Assembly: GCA_014240165.1 (NCBI GenBank)
Contig: JAAZXM010000004.1
Location: forward strand, 1 to 64,000
Direction: 5' to 3'
DNA: 64,000 nucleotides
From: Myxococcales bacterium
Lineage (GTDB): Bacteria > Myxococcota_A > UBA9160 > UBA4427
The position numbers were made by a program, and so were the translations under genes. A model generated the notes under the pieces. The model did no database searches. It was not told the DNA's origin and saw only the letters and a list, made by a program, of their open reading frames with translations. Positions 17,414 through 26,921 of this stretch are shown here, in pieces; position 1 is the stretch's first letter; the number at the start of each line of letters is the position of its first letter.

Positions 17414-18091
17414 GTGGCGGCTGCCATACGTGTCTGGGGGATTGGCACTTCACGTACTCTACGGGCGCATTGGATGCTCGCCGAATTGGGTCTCGATTAC
17501 GAAACTCGCGAGATCATTCCGCGCACCCCGAGCATGGATGATCCGGATTTCTGCGCCCTGAACCAGCGGTCCAAGGTGCCCGTTTTCGAACACGGCGATC
17601 TGGTCATCGGGGAAAGCGGCGCCATCGTCTTTCATCTGGCGGATCGATACAGGGCGCGCTGCGCTCTCGCCCCTCCGCCTGGAAGCGATGAGCGAGCCAG
17701 ATTCGATGACGTTTGCATCTTTACCCTGATGGAATTGGATGCGCCGCTTTACGTCATTCGCCGCCATGGAGGCCTGCCCGAAATTTACGGAGAGTCCCCT
17801 GTCGCCATTCAATCCGCTGGTGAATATTTTCTTCGCCAGGTCGCCGAGATGGATCGTCGGCTCGCGGACGGGCGTCCCTATCTTTTCGGGGAGGATTTTT
17901 CAGCGGCCGACCTGCTCCTGGTGACTTGCCTGGGCTGGGCAAGAATCGTCAACCTGCCTCTTTCGTCGCGCCTCGAAGAATATCTTGCGGGCGTAACAGA
18001 CCGCGCAGGCTATCGCGCAGCGTTCTCGGTCAATTTCACGCCAGAGGCCATGGCGGCGCTTTCTGGGGCGGGCCAGGCGGACGCGGACTAG
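17414..18091 (+). CDS. Glutathione S-transferase family protein
   Basis: RTLRAHWMLAELGLDYETREI...QRSKVPVFEHGDLVIGESGAIVFHLADRY; GTG start; 3 nt after CoA transferase. Confidence 0.85.
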   Translation: MAAAIRVWGIGTSRTLRAHWMLAELGLDYETREIIPRTPSMDDPDFCALNQRSKVPVFEHGDLVIGESGAIVFHLADRYRARCALAPPPGSDERARFDDVCIFTLMELDAPLYVIRRHGGLPEIYGESPVAIQSAGEYFLRQVAEMDRRLADGRPYLFGEDFSAADLLLVTCLGWARIVNLPLSSRLEEYLAGVTDRAGYRAAFSVNFTPEAMAALSGAGQADAD

Positions 18092-18279
18092 CCCAAGAGG
18101 TGTAGCTCGTCGCTGCACATGTGCCGGGTTTCCCCCATCAAGGCCGGCATGGATTGCTTCTCCAGCCGAAGGTGTGTTTGGCACGAGAAAAACTTGGTGG
18201 ATTTTTCTGGAGTCGGTAAGCTGCAGAAGCGTTTTGGGGGAAGTTCAATTTTTTGAGAGGAGAGTGCCGACTCGGCCAT
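18088..18279 (-). CDS. Small Cys/His-containing hypothetical protein (63 aa)
   Basis: ATG preceded on the minus strand by a purine-rich AAAAAGGAAACAGAG (Shine-Dalgarno-like); MAESALSSQKIELPPKRFCSLPTPEKSTKFFSCQTHLRLEKQSMPALMGETRHMCSDELHLLG. Confidence 0.4.
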   Translation of the reverse strand: MAESALSSQKIELPPKRFCSLPTPEKSTKFFSCQTHLRLEKQSMPALMGETRHMCSDELHLLG

Positions 18280-18341
18280 CTCTGTTTCCTTTTTAGGAGT
18301 TGACCCCTGCCCGGTGCTCGATAAAGGAAAAGGAGATCACG

Positions 18342-18725
18342 ATGGCCGCTTTCATGTCTTCCTATAATGCCCAGGCCTATGCGGTACTTCGAATAGTGTC
18401 GGGCCTGCTCTTTGCGCTTCACGGGAGCCAGAAACTCTTGGATTTTCCCGTGGAAGCAAGCGCGGGGATGCCAGGGTTCATTACTTATATCGCCGGGCCC
18501 ATCGAATTGATCGGTGGTCTTCTGATCCTGGTCGGTTTGTTCACGTCATGGGCCGCGTTTCTTTCCAGTGGTCTGATGGCAGCCGCCTATTGGATGGTGC
18601 ACGGCACAAAGGCGCTCTTCCCGATGCAGAACCAGGGCGAACTCGCCGTGCTCTATTGCTTCATCTTTCTCCTGATCTCGGCCCAAGGATCGGGGATCTG
18701 GAGTATCGACGACGCCCGGAAATAG
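18342..18725 (+). CDS. DoxX family membrane protein
   Basis: MAAFMSSYNAQAYAVLRIVSGLLFALHGSQKLLDFP...ITYIAGPIELIGGLLILVGLFTSWAAF. Confidence 0.88.
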   Translation: MAAFMSSYNAQAYAVLRIVSGLLFALHGSQKLLDFPVEASAGMPGFITYIAGPIELIGGLLILVGLFTSWAAFLSSGLMAAAYWMVHGTKALFPMQNQGELAVLYCFIFLLISAQGSGIWSIDDARK

Positions 18726-18752
18726 CGCCGCTTCGGGTTGAATCTCGGCGCA

Positions 18753-18786
18753 GCCGGCAGGCCAGGGCGATCCCGGGCCTGCCGGC
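18753..18786. terminator. Strong hairpin in convergent gap, possible bidirectional terminator
   Basis: GCCGGCAGGCC...GGCCTGCCGGC, 11-bp perfect stem between convergent DoxX and DUF3604 genes; no clear T-tract. Confidence 0.5.
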
Positions 18787-18833
18787 GCGTATTACCGGGG
18801 CTTGATGGGTCTTCTTCCCGGCAAGTTTTAAGG

Positions 18834-21068
18834 TCAGGGTTGCCGCTGGCTGACGAAGATCGGTGATGACCAGGCCCGTTCCTCGGTTTCCGCCAGGCAA
18901 TCTTCATTGTCGGGAAGTGCAGAACACGGGCTGGGTGCGTTGCAAATACCATCGCCCGCCTCAGCGCAGCCCAGGGGATCTGCGCCGATGGCCAGGCTCG
19001 GGGCTTCGATGGCTCTCACGTAGTAGACCGCGTCTCGCTTCGAGCGGGTGAACTCCGGGTCCGTAAAGGCGACTCGGCAGCCCTCGGGGTGACCCGTACA
19101 GGAGAAGACTTGCCAGGGGTCTTCGATCAGCGGTTCGATTGCTTCGTTCGCGTTGTGTTGGGGCCGAATACGCACGACCTCGATTCGACTGATTGGGCGA
19201 CGTTCGTCACCCGGGTTGTAGCATTCGTTTCGGCATAGGTGAGCGAGGCGATCGGGCTGCAGTCCGCTCACCGATTCCGCGGGACACCCGGGCTGCTGCT
19301 CGAACGAGCCCACCGCTCGAACCTGGAAGATGGGTCCCGTATCGAGTTCAACCTCGCCCCCCATGGCGAGTGGTTTGCCGCCGGGCCCATTCAGGAGGTC
19401 GAACCAGAGCAGGATCCGCGGCCCGCTCGTTCCGTAGACCTCTCGCCTCTGAAGGGCATCCCAGATGGCCTGGCGATCCCGGCCCTCGGAATGAACTGCC
19501 GCGAGCCCGCCCGTCAGGAAGAAGGACGCGGCCCGTTCTGTTTCAAAGGTCGAAAAAATTGCGGTGTTGTACTCATTGGGTAGAGGTTCAGAGGAGGCGA
19601 CAGGCGCCCTCTCCGGGCTCGATCCCAGGGGCGTATCGAGAAAATTCGCAAAGCGCGCTTCGGTCAACTCGCTCCGAGCGACTTCTTTGTAGCCCGTGCC
19701 CGGCCTTGCAGAGTGATTGTCGCTGGACGCGATGATGCCGAAGCGAAAATGGTTCTCGTCATTCGATTCCCCTTTGCGTCCAAGGGCAAGAATGTATTGG
19801 GCAGTATTCCGTGGCCTGAGGTTGAATGCGGGCTGAAAGCAATCCCGGCATTGGCCCGCATCTTGCCAGTCGGCGATGGTCGCCCCCGGCACCGTCCAGG
19901 CCCCGGCGTTTCGATCGGCATCCAGGAAGAACTGCCGTGCCTCAGCACTTTTCTCATCGCAGGTCGGCTGGTCGCTTCCCTCTGCCAGGCACCGCGACTC
20001 GATGATTTCACCGGCTCGCCAGCATGAGGGCAGGTAGTTGTTGTTCGGTTCAGGACAGCGCCGGCTTCCGTCTGGAGCGATGGATACTTCCATGAAGGGT
20101 CGATATTCCTCGGAGTTTCCGTGTCCCGAGAACACCTCGATGATCCGCTGCCATTTCGGGTCGTGCTGCTCGGGATCGAGTTGCTTGTCCCAAGACGAGC
20201 CGGGGGGCGTATAAAAACCCCACGCCGTTCCGTGGGGGATCACCAGGGCGGCATGCCCCCAATCATCGAGTTTCTCGAAGAGCTGCTTGGGAGTCGGCGC
20301 CGTTTCGCGGCAGTCGGTGGGAAGTTCGCGGACCGGTACGCCGGTCTCGCAATCACGAAAATTCGCGGTTTCCGCCCCATATTCCACGAGTTCATCCCCG
20401 CCCTCGGCGGTCATCGCCAGGGCGTAGAGCCCCATGAGAAAGGTAGAGGGCGCTACATCGGACACGTCGGGGGAGCCCGGGGGCAACCCGGCACTGATAG
20501 GCCGAGTGGGGATGGAATCATCGTCGAGATCGCGAAGGATCACGTTCTTGTGTCCCCAATGCAGATCAGGAGTCGGTCCGACTTGTGTCCACTCCCAGCC
20601 GAGGTAGGTCACCATGTCGGGCTCCGCGCTCGATGCGCTGATCGCATTGCATTCCCGTATCGAATCGACGGTTTCAGCCCAGCGCCTTGGGCCCAATGTT
20701 ATTGCGTGGTCGTTGACCGACCAGAAATCCAGCGCCGAACAATGCCGGGCATAATCGCACGCATCCGCCACCGGATGCGCCCCTTCACCTCCGGCCATGG
20801 GAAGACTCATTTGGAAGGCATCGAAAGAGAACGTGGTATGGACATGGAGATCGCCGAAGAGGATCTGCTTCTGTGCGGAAACGCCGATCTCTCGCGCCGC
20901 CTCGTCCTGGCGTTGAGCGCGGCGCTCCAGGGTTGCGCGTCCGATGCTGGGGGCCTGAGGAGATTCCGCTTTCGGCGTTTGAACGAAGAATCCGGTGCCT
21001 GCTGCGTAGACAATCGCCAGAAATGATAGAAGGAGGATCGTTCCCCAAAGCGATTTCTTCGAAGCCAC
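18834..21068 (-). CDS. DUF3604 domain-containing protein
   Basis: KQILFGDLHVHTTFSFDAFQMSLPMAGGEGAHPVADACDYARHCSALDFWSVNDHAI...: DUF3604 hallmark; N-terminal TM/signal. Confidence 0.9.
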   Translation of the reverse strand: MASKKSLWGTILLLSFLAIVYAAGTGFFVQTPKAESPQAPSIGRATLERRAQRQDEAAREIGVSAQKQILFGDLHVHTTFSFDAFQMSLPMAGGEGAHPVADACDYARHCSALDFWSVNDHAITLGPRRWAETVDSIRECNAISASSAEPDMVTYLGWEWTQVGPTPDLHWGHKNVILRDLDDDSIPTRPISAGLPPGSPDVSDVAPSTFLMGLYALAMTAEGGDELVEYGAETANFRDCETGVPVRELPTDCRETAPTPKQLFEKLDDWGHAALVIPHGTAWGFYTPPGSSWDKQLDPEQHDPKWQRIIEVFSGHGNSEEYRPFMEVSIAPDGSRRCPEPNNNYLPSCWRAGEIIESRCLAEGSDQPTCDEKSAEARQFFLDADRNAGAWTVPGATIADWQDAGQCRDCFQPAFNLRPRNTAQYILALGRKGESNDENHFRFGIIASSDNHSARPGTGYKEVARSELTEARFANFLDTPLGSSPERAPVASSEPLPNEYNTAIFSTFETERAASFFLTGGLAAVHSEGRDRQAIWDALQRREVYGTSGPRILLWFDLLNGPGGKPLAMGGEVELDTGPIFQVRAVGSFEQQPGCPAESVSGLQPDRLAHLCRNECYNPGDERRPISRIEVVRIRPQHNANEAIEPLIEDPWQVFSCTGHPEGCRVAFTDPEFTRSKRDAVYYVRAIEAPSLAIGADPLGCAEAGDGICNAPSPCSALPDNEDCLAETEERAWSSPIFVSQRQP

Positions 21069-21114
21069 CTACGCTCCAATCATTTTCCGGCCTGGCAAGC
21101 CAGGCCAAGGCGTC

Positions 21115-21927
21115 TCAAAGCTCGGGGTCTTCCAATCCGAGGCGCGTCCGAAGTTCGGGAACGAATCGCAGTATTTCAGGATCGGAGGTCGCATTGAGGT
21201 GCCGATTTTGTTCGAAAAATTCTTCTTCTGTGATGGGTCTTGTCCGCATATTGTTTTGGCGCTGTAGGCATTCGTCCCGAGACTTGGTGTAGTAGTGGTG
21301 GATCCGCATATCACCGACTTCCCCTTCGGTGAGTGTTCGCCCTCTCTTTAGTAGGCGGTAGTTCCAACTGTGGGCGCTGCTCGAATATTTATTGCTGCTC
21401 AAGAACTCGCCCCGTGCCATGTCCTTGTGGTCCGAAACCGCGGATTCACGGAGAGTGTAGGACTCGATGACAAGGCCCTTCGGCTTTTCCATATGGCCCG
21501 AGTGGCCGAAATCGATCCGAGGAATACGCATGCCGCGAGTTCGCGAATTTTCGGCATGGCGATCGATGATCGGACGCAAATGATCGCCTTCGAGAGGTAC
21601 GAGGAACTCGTCGATGTCGATCTTCATGATCCAGTCGAATTGATCGCGGTATGTGCTCGCCGCATGGGCGAAAGCGCGGTGATTCTTGTCCTGAAAGAAG
21701 AGATAGGTCGGTCCGTCGTGCCGAGTGCCATCGAATTGCATCCAGGGATGATGGGTGACCAGGCCCTCCTCGATATAGGGCTTGAGAATCCCCAGGGCTT
21801 CTTCACCACCATCGTTGTCGTAGAGGTAGAAGTGGTCGAAGCCGACCATCCGGTGGTATTCGATCCATTCGCGGAGGTATGGGTTCTCGTGCTTGAAGAT
21901 GGCGGCGATGGTGAGATGGTGCTTCAT
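21115..21927 (-). CDS. Glycosyltransferase family 92 / GT2-like
   Basis: HHLTIAAIFKHENPYLREWIEYHRMVGFDHFYLYDNDGGEEA...DWIMKIDIDEFLVPL. Confidence 0.85.
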   Translation of the reverse strand: MKHHLTIAAIFKHENPYLREWIEYHRMVGFDHFYLYDNDGGEEALGILKPYIEEGLVTHHPWMQFDGTRHDGPTYLFFQDKNHRAFAHAASTYRDQFDWIMKIDIDEFLVPLEGDHLRPIIDRHAENSRTRGMRIPRIDFGHSGHMEKPKGLVIESYTLRESAVSDHKDMARGEFLSSNKYSSSAHSWNYRLLKRGRTLTEGEVGDMRIHHYYTKSRDECLQRQNNMRTRPITEEEFFEQNRHLNATSDPEILRFVPELRTRLGLEDPEL

Positions 21928-23408
21928 GACTCGGGGCTTTCCGAATCTGTATTTGAGTACCCGAGTTCCCCGATGCGACGCTCATGGTCTTCCCGGGTGA
22001 TGGTGTACCGCGAGATCAGGTAGGTACAGACCACCGGAAAAGTGACGCCCAGAATCAAATGAGCCAGGGCGAGTTTCTCCATGGGTCTACGCATCTCTTC
22101 GACTGTGGGGTTGGGGACGTCGAAGCCAAAGGCCGAAAGAACCAGGCCGGTAATCAAGACACCCCCGGCGCTCATCGTTTTCTGCGCGAGGGCGGGTCCG
22201 GCATTGAGCAAGCCTTCGCTTCTGCGCCCGGTTTGGGCTTGGCTCTCCTCTACGACGTCGGCCACCATCGAACCGATCAGGATGAAGCCGCTGACCGAGA
22301 GAAGGACCATGATGCAACTGTGGAGGAGAAGAACCCACCAGATCAAATCGGTTCCGTTTGCTGGAAAGACCGAGTAGGGGGTGATGCCGTCAAGGAGTCT
22401 GAGCGCCACAGGCAATGGCCCGAGCAGGACACTGACCGCAAAGAGTCGCACTGCGAGCCTCTTCTTCTCGCGTCCCGCGGCCAGGATGCTCGTCGCAAAG
22501 CCGCAGGTAATCGCAACGAAGGCCTGGATCACGGGAAAGATCCGGATCTCTGCGGGTATCCATTCCCAGAAGTAGACGTTGTAGTACTGCTCGGTCCCGG
22601 AGTGAAGACCGATAAATAGGGCGAAAACCAAACCCGCCAGGAAAAGCATGAGCCACGAGTAGTTCGAGATCGTTTCGCGGATCTCGCCCATGATCTGCCC
22701 GAAGTCCAATTTCTCGGTTTCTTTTGGAACGTGCAGATTGGGAATTTGACTATGGAGTCCGATAGTGGAGGCGACGCCCGAGAGCAGAACGACAAGCCCT
22801 CCGATCCAGGCCAGGGAGACATAGCCCGAGGGGTTCAGCAAGGCACGCGAGCCGGTATACCCGGCGGTTTCGGGAAAAAGCCAGCCCAGGGCGATTGCAG
22901 AGATACCCGCTCCGCCCAGCCACCCGAAGGCGGTCGAAATGCCCACCATCAGGGTTCGCTGATCGTAGTCTTTGGTGAGTTCCGGCCCGAGAGCACTGCG
23001 CGGAACTTCGTAGAAGGTCATGGACAGTCGAACCGCGATAGCCAGAAAGAGCAGTCGAGTGAACAAGTCCGACTGGCTCGCATCCGGTACGGGCTGGAGG
23101 ATGAGATAGATCGAACCGGCGAAGGGAATCAGGCTCGCGTAGATGAAGGGGTGTCGGCGTCCCCACCGCGTTCGAACTCGATCCGACCATGCGCCCACGA
23201 GCGGGTCGCTGATCGCATCGACGACCAGGGCCAAGGCAAGCGCCAGCCCCGCGAGGTAGGGCGCGAGCCCGAGTACCTGGTTGTAATAGAGCATCAGCCA
23301 GGATCCGAAGACCACGTTCTTCGTACCCACCGCGATGGCCCCAGTCCCGAAGGCGAGCAGTGTCGGCGTGCTCGCGCGGTCGACGCCGACTGTTCCATTT
23401 CGTTCCAT
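21924..23408 (-). CDS. MFS transporter, glycoside-pentoside-hexuronide:cation symporter type
   Basis: 12-TM; YNQVLGLAPYLAGLALALALVVDAISDPLVGAWSDRVRTRWGRRHPFIY typical of GPH/MFS_2 family; overlaps GT92-like start. Confidence 0.88.
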   Translation of the reverse strand: MERNGTVGVDRASTPTLLAFGTGAIAVGTKNVVFGSWLMLYYNQVLGLAPYLAGLALALALVVDAISDPLVGAWSDRVRTRWGRRHPFIYASLIPFAGSIYLILQPVPDASQSDLFTRLLFLAIAVRLSMTFYEVPRSALGPELTKDYDQRTLMVGISTAFGWLGGAGISAIALGWLFPETAGYTGSRALLNPSGYVSLAWIGGLVVLLSGVASTIGLHSQIPNLHVPKETEKLDFGQIMGEIRETISNYSWLMLFLAGLVFALFIGLHSGTEQYYNVYFWEWIPAEIRIFPVIQAFVAITCGFATSILAAGREKKRLAVRLFAVSVLLGPLPVALRLLDGITPYSVFPANGTDLIWWVLLLHSCIMVLLSVSGFILIGSMVADVVEESQAQTGRRSEGLLNAGPALAQKTMSAGGVLITGLVLSAFGFDVPNPTVEEMRRPMEKLALAHLILGVTFPVVCTYLISRYTITREDHERRIGELGYSNTDSESPES

Positions 23409-23891
23409 GGCCCCATGCAGTAGCACAGGAAATCAGCGGGTGGAGGCCAGCAGTCTGGTCGGTTTGATCCCAGACTGGACGCCTCAGGGTCGATCGCCGG
23501 TATTCATTCGGGCCACCCCAAAATCGATTCCAAGCCTGCGCGACACTTGACACGCATCTGAATAGGGCTGGCGAAGGCGCCTTGCTCGGCCCATCACAGC
23601 CCTCTAGAGTGCGTGCAGACTTGCTTCCCCCTTTTCGATCAATCGATCGGTCTGCTTATCTACCGGGAATATTTGCCGGGAAAAGGGATCGCGCCCCCTC
23701 CGAGAAGGCGAAATCCTTTCGATCTGCCCAGGGCTGCCGCGGATCCAGGTGCATGGCGGGCATCCGGGGGTGCATGTCCATGGTTCTGGAACCCATGGCC
23801 TCAGGTAAATATCCTATTGCATCATCTCACCAAGGGTGCTGAGATTTTTCAGGGCAGCCTTACTCATTCACCGAAGAGAGGTGAAAATCCA

Positions 23892-24764
23892 ATGGACGAG
23901 CGATGGAGGAATTTTCTCTCAAGAGATGATGGCCATCGCGTCGGTTTGATTCGATTTCAGGCGGTCAAGAACCCCGATCTCAATCGGGCGTGGGTCGACG
24001 CCAGTCGTCATTGGGTAGAGGACGTGGGCGGCGAGCGGGTCTATGCCGGCGACCTCGACGTTGTCCAAGGACGGGCAGCTTTCAGTTTCGAGCAGTTGCT
24101 GGTGGAGGAGTACCCTTCGCGCCAGGCGGCGGTTGAGGTAATGGATCGATCCAGTTCCGATGTCGAGGTTGGGCTTCGGGACGATTTCGTGATCGCCGCA
24201 CGACCGGAGTCGAGGTTGACCCACAAGTTGGTGGCTTTGGTGGGCAGGGCCATCAAGACCCTCGCCCGTATCGAGGTCGTCGAAGTGCCCCAATTTGAAT
24301 ATCGCCGAGATGCCGCGACGGCTGGTTTGAGTTCAGATGAGGCGCAGATCGACGCTTTTCATCGAACTGATCAGTGGCAGCCCTTTTTCATGATCAATAT
24401 GAATGAGTTCAGTGGGCGTTCGAAAGGTTCTGCCGAGGGCGCGGAGCCAGATGCGCCGCCGCAAAGCGGCCAAAAGGTCTATGAAAAGTACGTCAGGAAT
24501 ACCGCCGTTGAAGTCTACAGGCGCGGAGGCAATTTTTTCTGGATCGCGACCCCGATTGCCGTTCTCAAGGGAGATTCCAATCACCCACTGGCTCGGCAGT
24601 GGTCGCAGTTTGTCCTGGTTTGCTGGCCTTCTCGGATGGCGCTGCGCCACATGCTTATGTCATCGACTTTTGGGCGTGGCGTTCCTCATCGAAACGCTGG
24701 CCTGGCGAGTGCGCTGGCGATTCCTGGGACTCCCTGGCCCGATTATGAGCGCTACGCTCTTTAG
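23892..24764 (+). CDS. Hypothetical protein, possibly tandem DUF1330/ferredoxin-like domains
   Basis: Start at MDERWRNFLSRDDGHRVGLIRFQAVKNP; two halves with similar layout. Family call tentative. Confidence 0.6.
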   Translation: MDERWRNFLSRDDGHRVGLIRFQAVKNPDLNRAWVDASRHWVEDVGGERVYAGDLDVVQGRAAFSFEQLLVEEYPSRQAAVEVMDRSSSDVEVGLRDDFVIAARPESRLTHKLVALVGRAIKTLARIEVVEVPQFEYRRDAATAGLSSDEAQIDAFHRTDQWQPFFMINMNEFSGRSKGSAEGAEPDAPPQSGQKVYEKYVRNTAVEVYRRGGNFFWIATPIAVLKGDSNHPLARQWSQFVLVCWPSRMALRHMLMSSTFGRGVPHRNAGLASALAIPGTPWPDYERYAL

Positions 24765-24784
24765 CCTCAATTCGAGGGGTTGCC

Positions 24785-26767
24785 ATGCCGTTCTCTCAGA
24801 GAGTTCATGGAAAGTCTTCCGCCCCCCGCTGCTTTGCCTCGCGCAGGTGGGCAGCGGGTATATCGGGCAGGGTCGGCTCCCTTCTTTTGATCCTCACCTT
24901 CGTCCTGGGCTGCGAAACCTGGCCAAATTCCTCGGACGTGCCCGTTCTTCAAACAGAGCCGCTTATTGAGGCCGATGCGTCTCCTTGGACAAGTCTCAAT
25001 CCGAGTGATTCGAATGCGGATTTCGACTTCGTTGTCGTCAGCGACCGGACCGGAGGGCATCGAGAAGGTGTCTTCGCGGAGGCGATGAAAAAGGTGAACC
25101 TTGTTCAGCCGGCTTTCGTGATGAGCGTCGGAGACCTTATAGAAGGGTATTCAGACGATAAAGATGAGTTGGTCGGGCAATGGGACGAAATTGCGGAAAT
25201 GGTCTCGCCCTTGCAGATGCCATTCTTCTACGTCGCGGGAAATCACGATATGAGCAACGCGGTGATGTCCCTGCTGTGGAAAGATCGCTTTGGTCCGTCC
25301 TACTACTCCTTTACCTACAAAGACGTTCTCTTCGTCGTTCTCAATAGTGAACTCTTTGGAATGGTGAGCGACCCGCGCCGCCCCGTTCCCGGGCCGGAGA
25401 GCCAGGAAGAGCAGATGCGCTGGCTCGACGATGTCCTCAGCGAGAATTCCAGCCGGCGGTACACCTTCGTCATCATTCATCAACCTCTCTGGGACAACCC
25501 TCGCCTGCACCCCGATTGGAGAAAAGTCGAAGAGTGGCTTGGGAGCCGCCCCTACACGGTCTTTGCGGGCCATTTTCACGCGTATACCAAGCATGTTCGC
25601 CACGACCGCCGGTATATCACCCTGGCGACAACGGGGGGAGGAAGCGGTCTACGCGGGTTGGACCACGGAGAGTTCGATCACTTCATGCTGGTTTCCATGA
25701 GGGAGGGAGGGCCCGTTTTCGCCAACCTGCTTCTGGAGGGGGTGCACGGGGAGGACGTGCGCAGCGCTGAGACCCGCCGCCGTATGGGTCAACTCGAGAG
25801 CGCATTGACGATGGTTTCGGAAGAGCCGGTCGACTCAGAGTTTCGTGAGGGAAATGTGGAATTCGAGGTGAGTAACCCGGGTGTCGAGACGCTCGCAGTC
25901 CAGGCGTCATTCGAGTCGGCGAGGAACCTGGATATTTCGGAAGACGGTCTCGCTGCGAAGATCGCACCTGGAGAAAAGAGGCGGTTCAGCGTCGAATTGC
26001 GCGCCGCGGAAGGAACTCAAGACCTTCGAGATACGGCGATTCCCCTGGCGCGTTGGCGCCTGGAAGGGGTGAAGGAGAACGGGGCGCCACTCGTTGTCGA
26101 AAGGGAAGCGTGGCTGCTTCCGCGAGCCCGCTTTCTTCTGCCCAGGGCGCAAGGCGATATGCGAATCGACGGCCAGCTCGCTGATTGGGACGGGCTTCCC
26201 TTTTCGGCGGAGACGCTCGAGGGCTCGGAGAGTGGGGCAAGCTTTCGCTTTGGTGTCGCGTACGATGACGATTTCCTCTATCTCGCGGCGGACGTGAGCG
26301 ACCCGACGCCCGTGCATGTTTCGGGGCGAATTGCCCGAGAACAGGATGCGCTCCTGCTCAATATCGATGCGCGGCCGGATCCCGAACGTTCCGTTTCAGG
26401 TCAGGACTATTTCTCCGCGATCAAGGCCGGCGTCCTTCGCCAACTTCTCATTGCGTGGTTGACACCCCTGGAGACCCAGGCGGACAGCCTCCTGCTTCGA
26501 ATGCTCGCACCGCTACCCGAGGGAATCCTTCAAGGGTCCGCGATGCGCGAGGGCGGCTACGTGGTGGAGGTCGCCATTCCGGCGGCTTGGCTCGACGAAC
26601 GTCAGGGAAGAGCCTGGGAAGCCGTACGGATCGAATTGAGCGCACAAGACTTCCACGAGCCAGGGGGAGAGCCGGCCACGACTGTCTTTCGACCGGGCCG
26701 TTTCGACCGGGGAGGAGTGCTTCCGATGCCAGGCTCAGGAACATTCGAGCGTCCCCCGGATTCTTGA
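24785..26767 (+). CDS. Metallophosphoesterase lipoprotein with C-terminal CBM9-like domain
   Basis: Lipobox ILTFVLGC; DFDFVVVSDRTGG, GDLIEGY, YVAGNHDMS, FAGHFHAYTKH metallophosphoesterase motifs; DMRIDGQLADWDGLP...DDDFLYLAADVSDPTP CBM9-like. Confidence 0.88.
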   Translation: MPFSQRVHGKSSAPRCFASRRWAAGISGRVGSLLLILTFVLGCETWPNSSDVPVLQTEPLIEADASPWTSLNPSDSNADFDFVVVSDRTGGHREGVFAEAMKKVNLVQPAFVMSVGDLIEGYSDDKDELVGQWDEIAEMVSPLQMPFFYVAGNHDMSNAVMSLLWKDRFGPSYYSFTYKDVLFVVLNSELFGMVSDPRRPVPGPESQEEQMRWLDDVLSENSSRRYTFVIIHQPLWDNPRLHPDWRKVEEWLGSRPYTVFAGHFHAYTKHVRHDRRYITLATTGGGSGLRGLDHGEFDHFMLVSMREGGPVFANLLLEGVHGEDVRSAETRRRMGQLESALTMVSEEPVDSEFREGNVEFEVSNPGVETLAVQASFESARNLDISEDGLAAKIAPGEKRRFSVELRAAEGTQDLRDTAIPLARWRLEGVKENGAPLVVEREAWLLPRARFLLPRAQGDMRIDGQLADWDGLPFSAETLEGSESGASFRFGVAYDDDFLYLAADVSDPTPVHVSGRIAREQDALLLNIDARPDPERSVSGQDYFSAIKAGVLRQLLIAWLTPLETQADSLLLRMLAPLPEGILQGSAMREGGYVVEVAIPAAWLDERQGRAWEAVRIELSAQDFHEPGGEPATTVFRPGRFDRGGVLPMPGSGTFERPPDS

Positions 26768-26921
26768 TGGGCAGCGGGCTACAATCGGATTCGGTTGGGT
26801 TTGCCCCGAGAATGCAGAATAGGGGTAACGAAGGGGTTCATGAAGAGCGGTTTCCATCAGCGAAGCTCGATAACCTCCAGCGTCGAAGCCTTCACGGCAT
26901 CGTCCCGATGAGCTTGGAGAA

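Noticed and set aside
20121-21026. 301-aa plus-strand ORF
   Set aside because: Antisense to the DUF3604 gene; low-similarity-looking composition.
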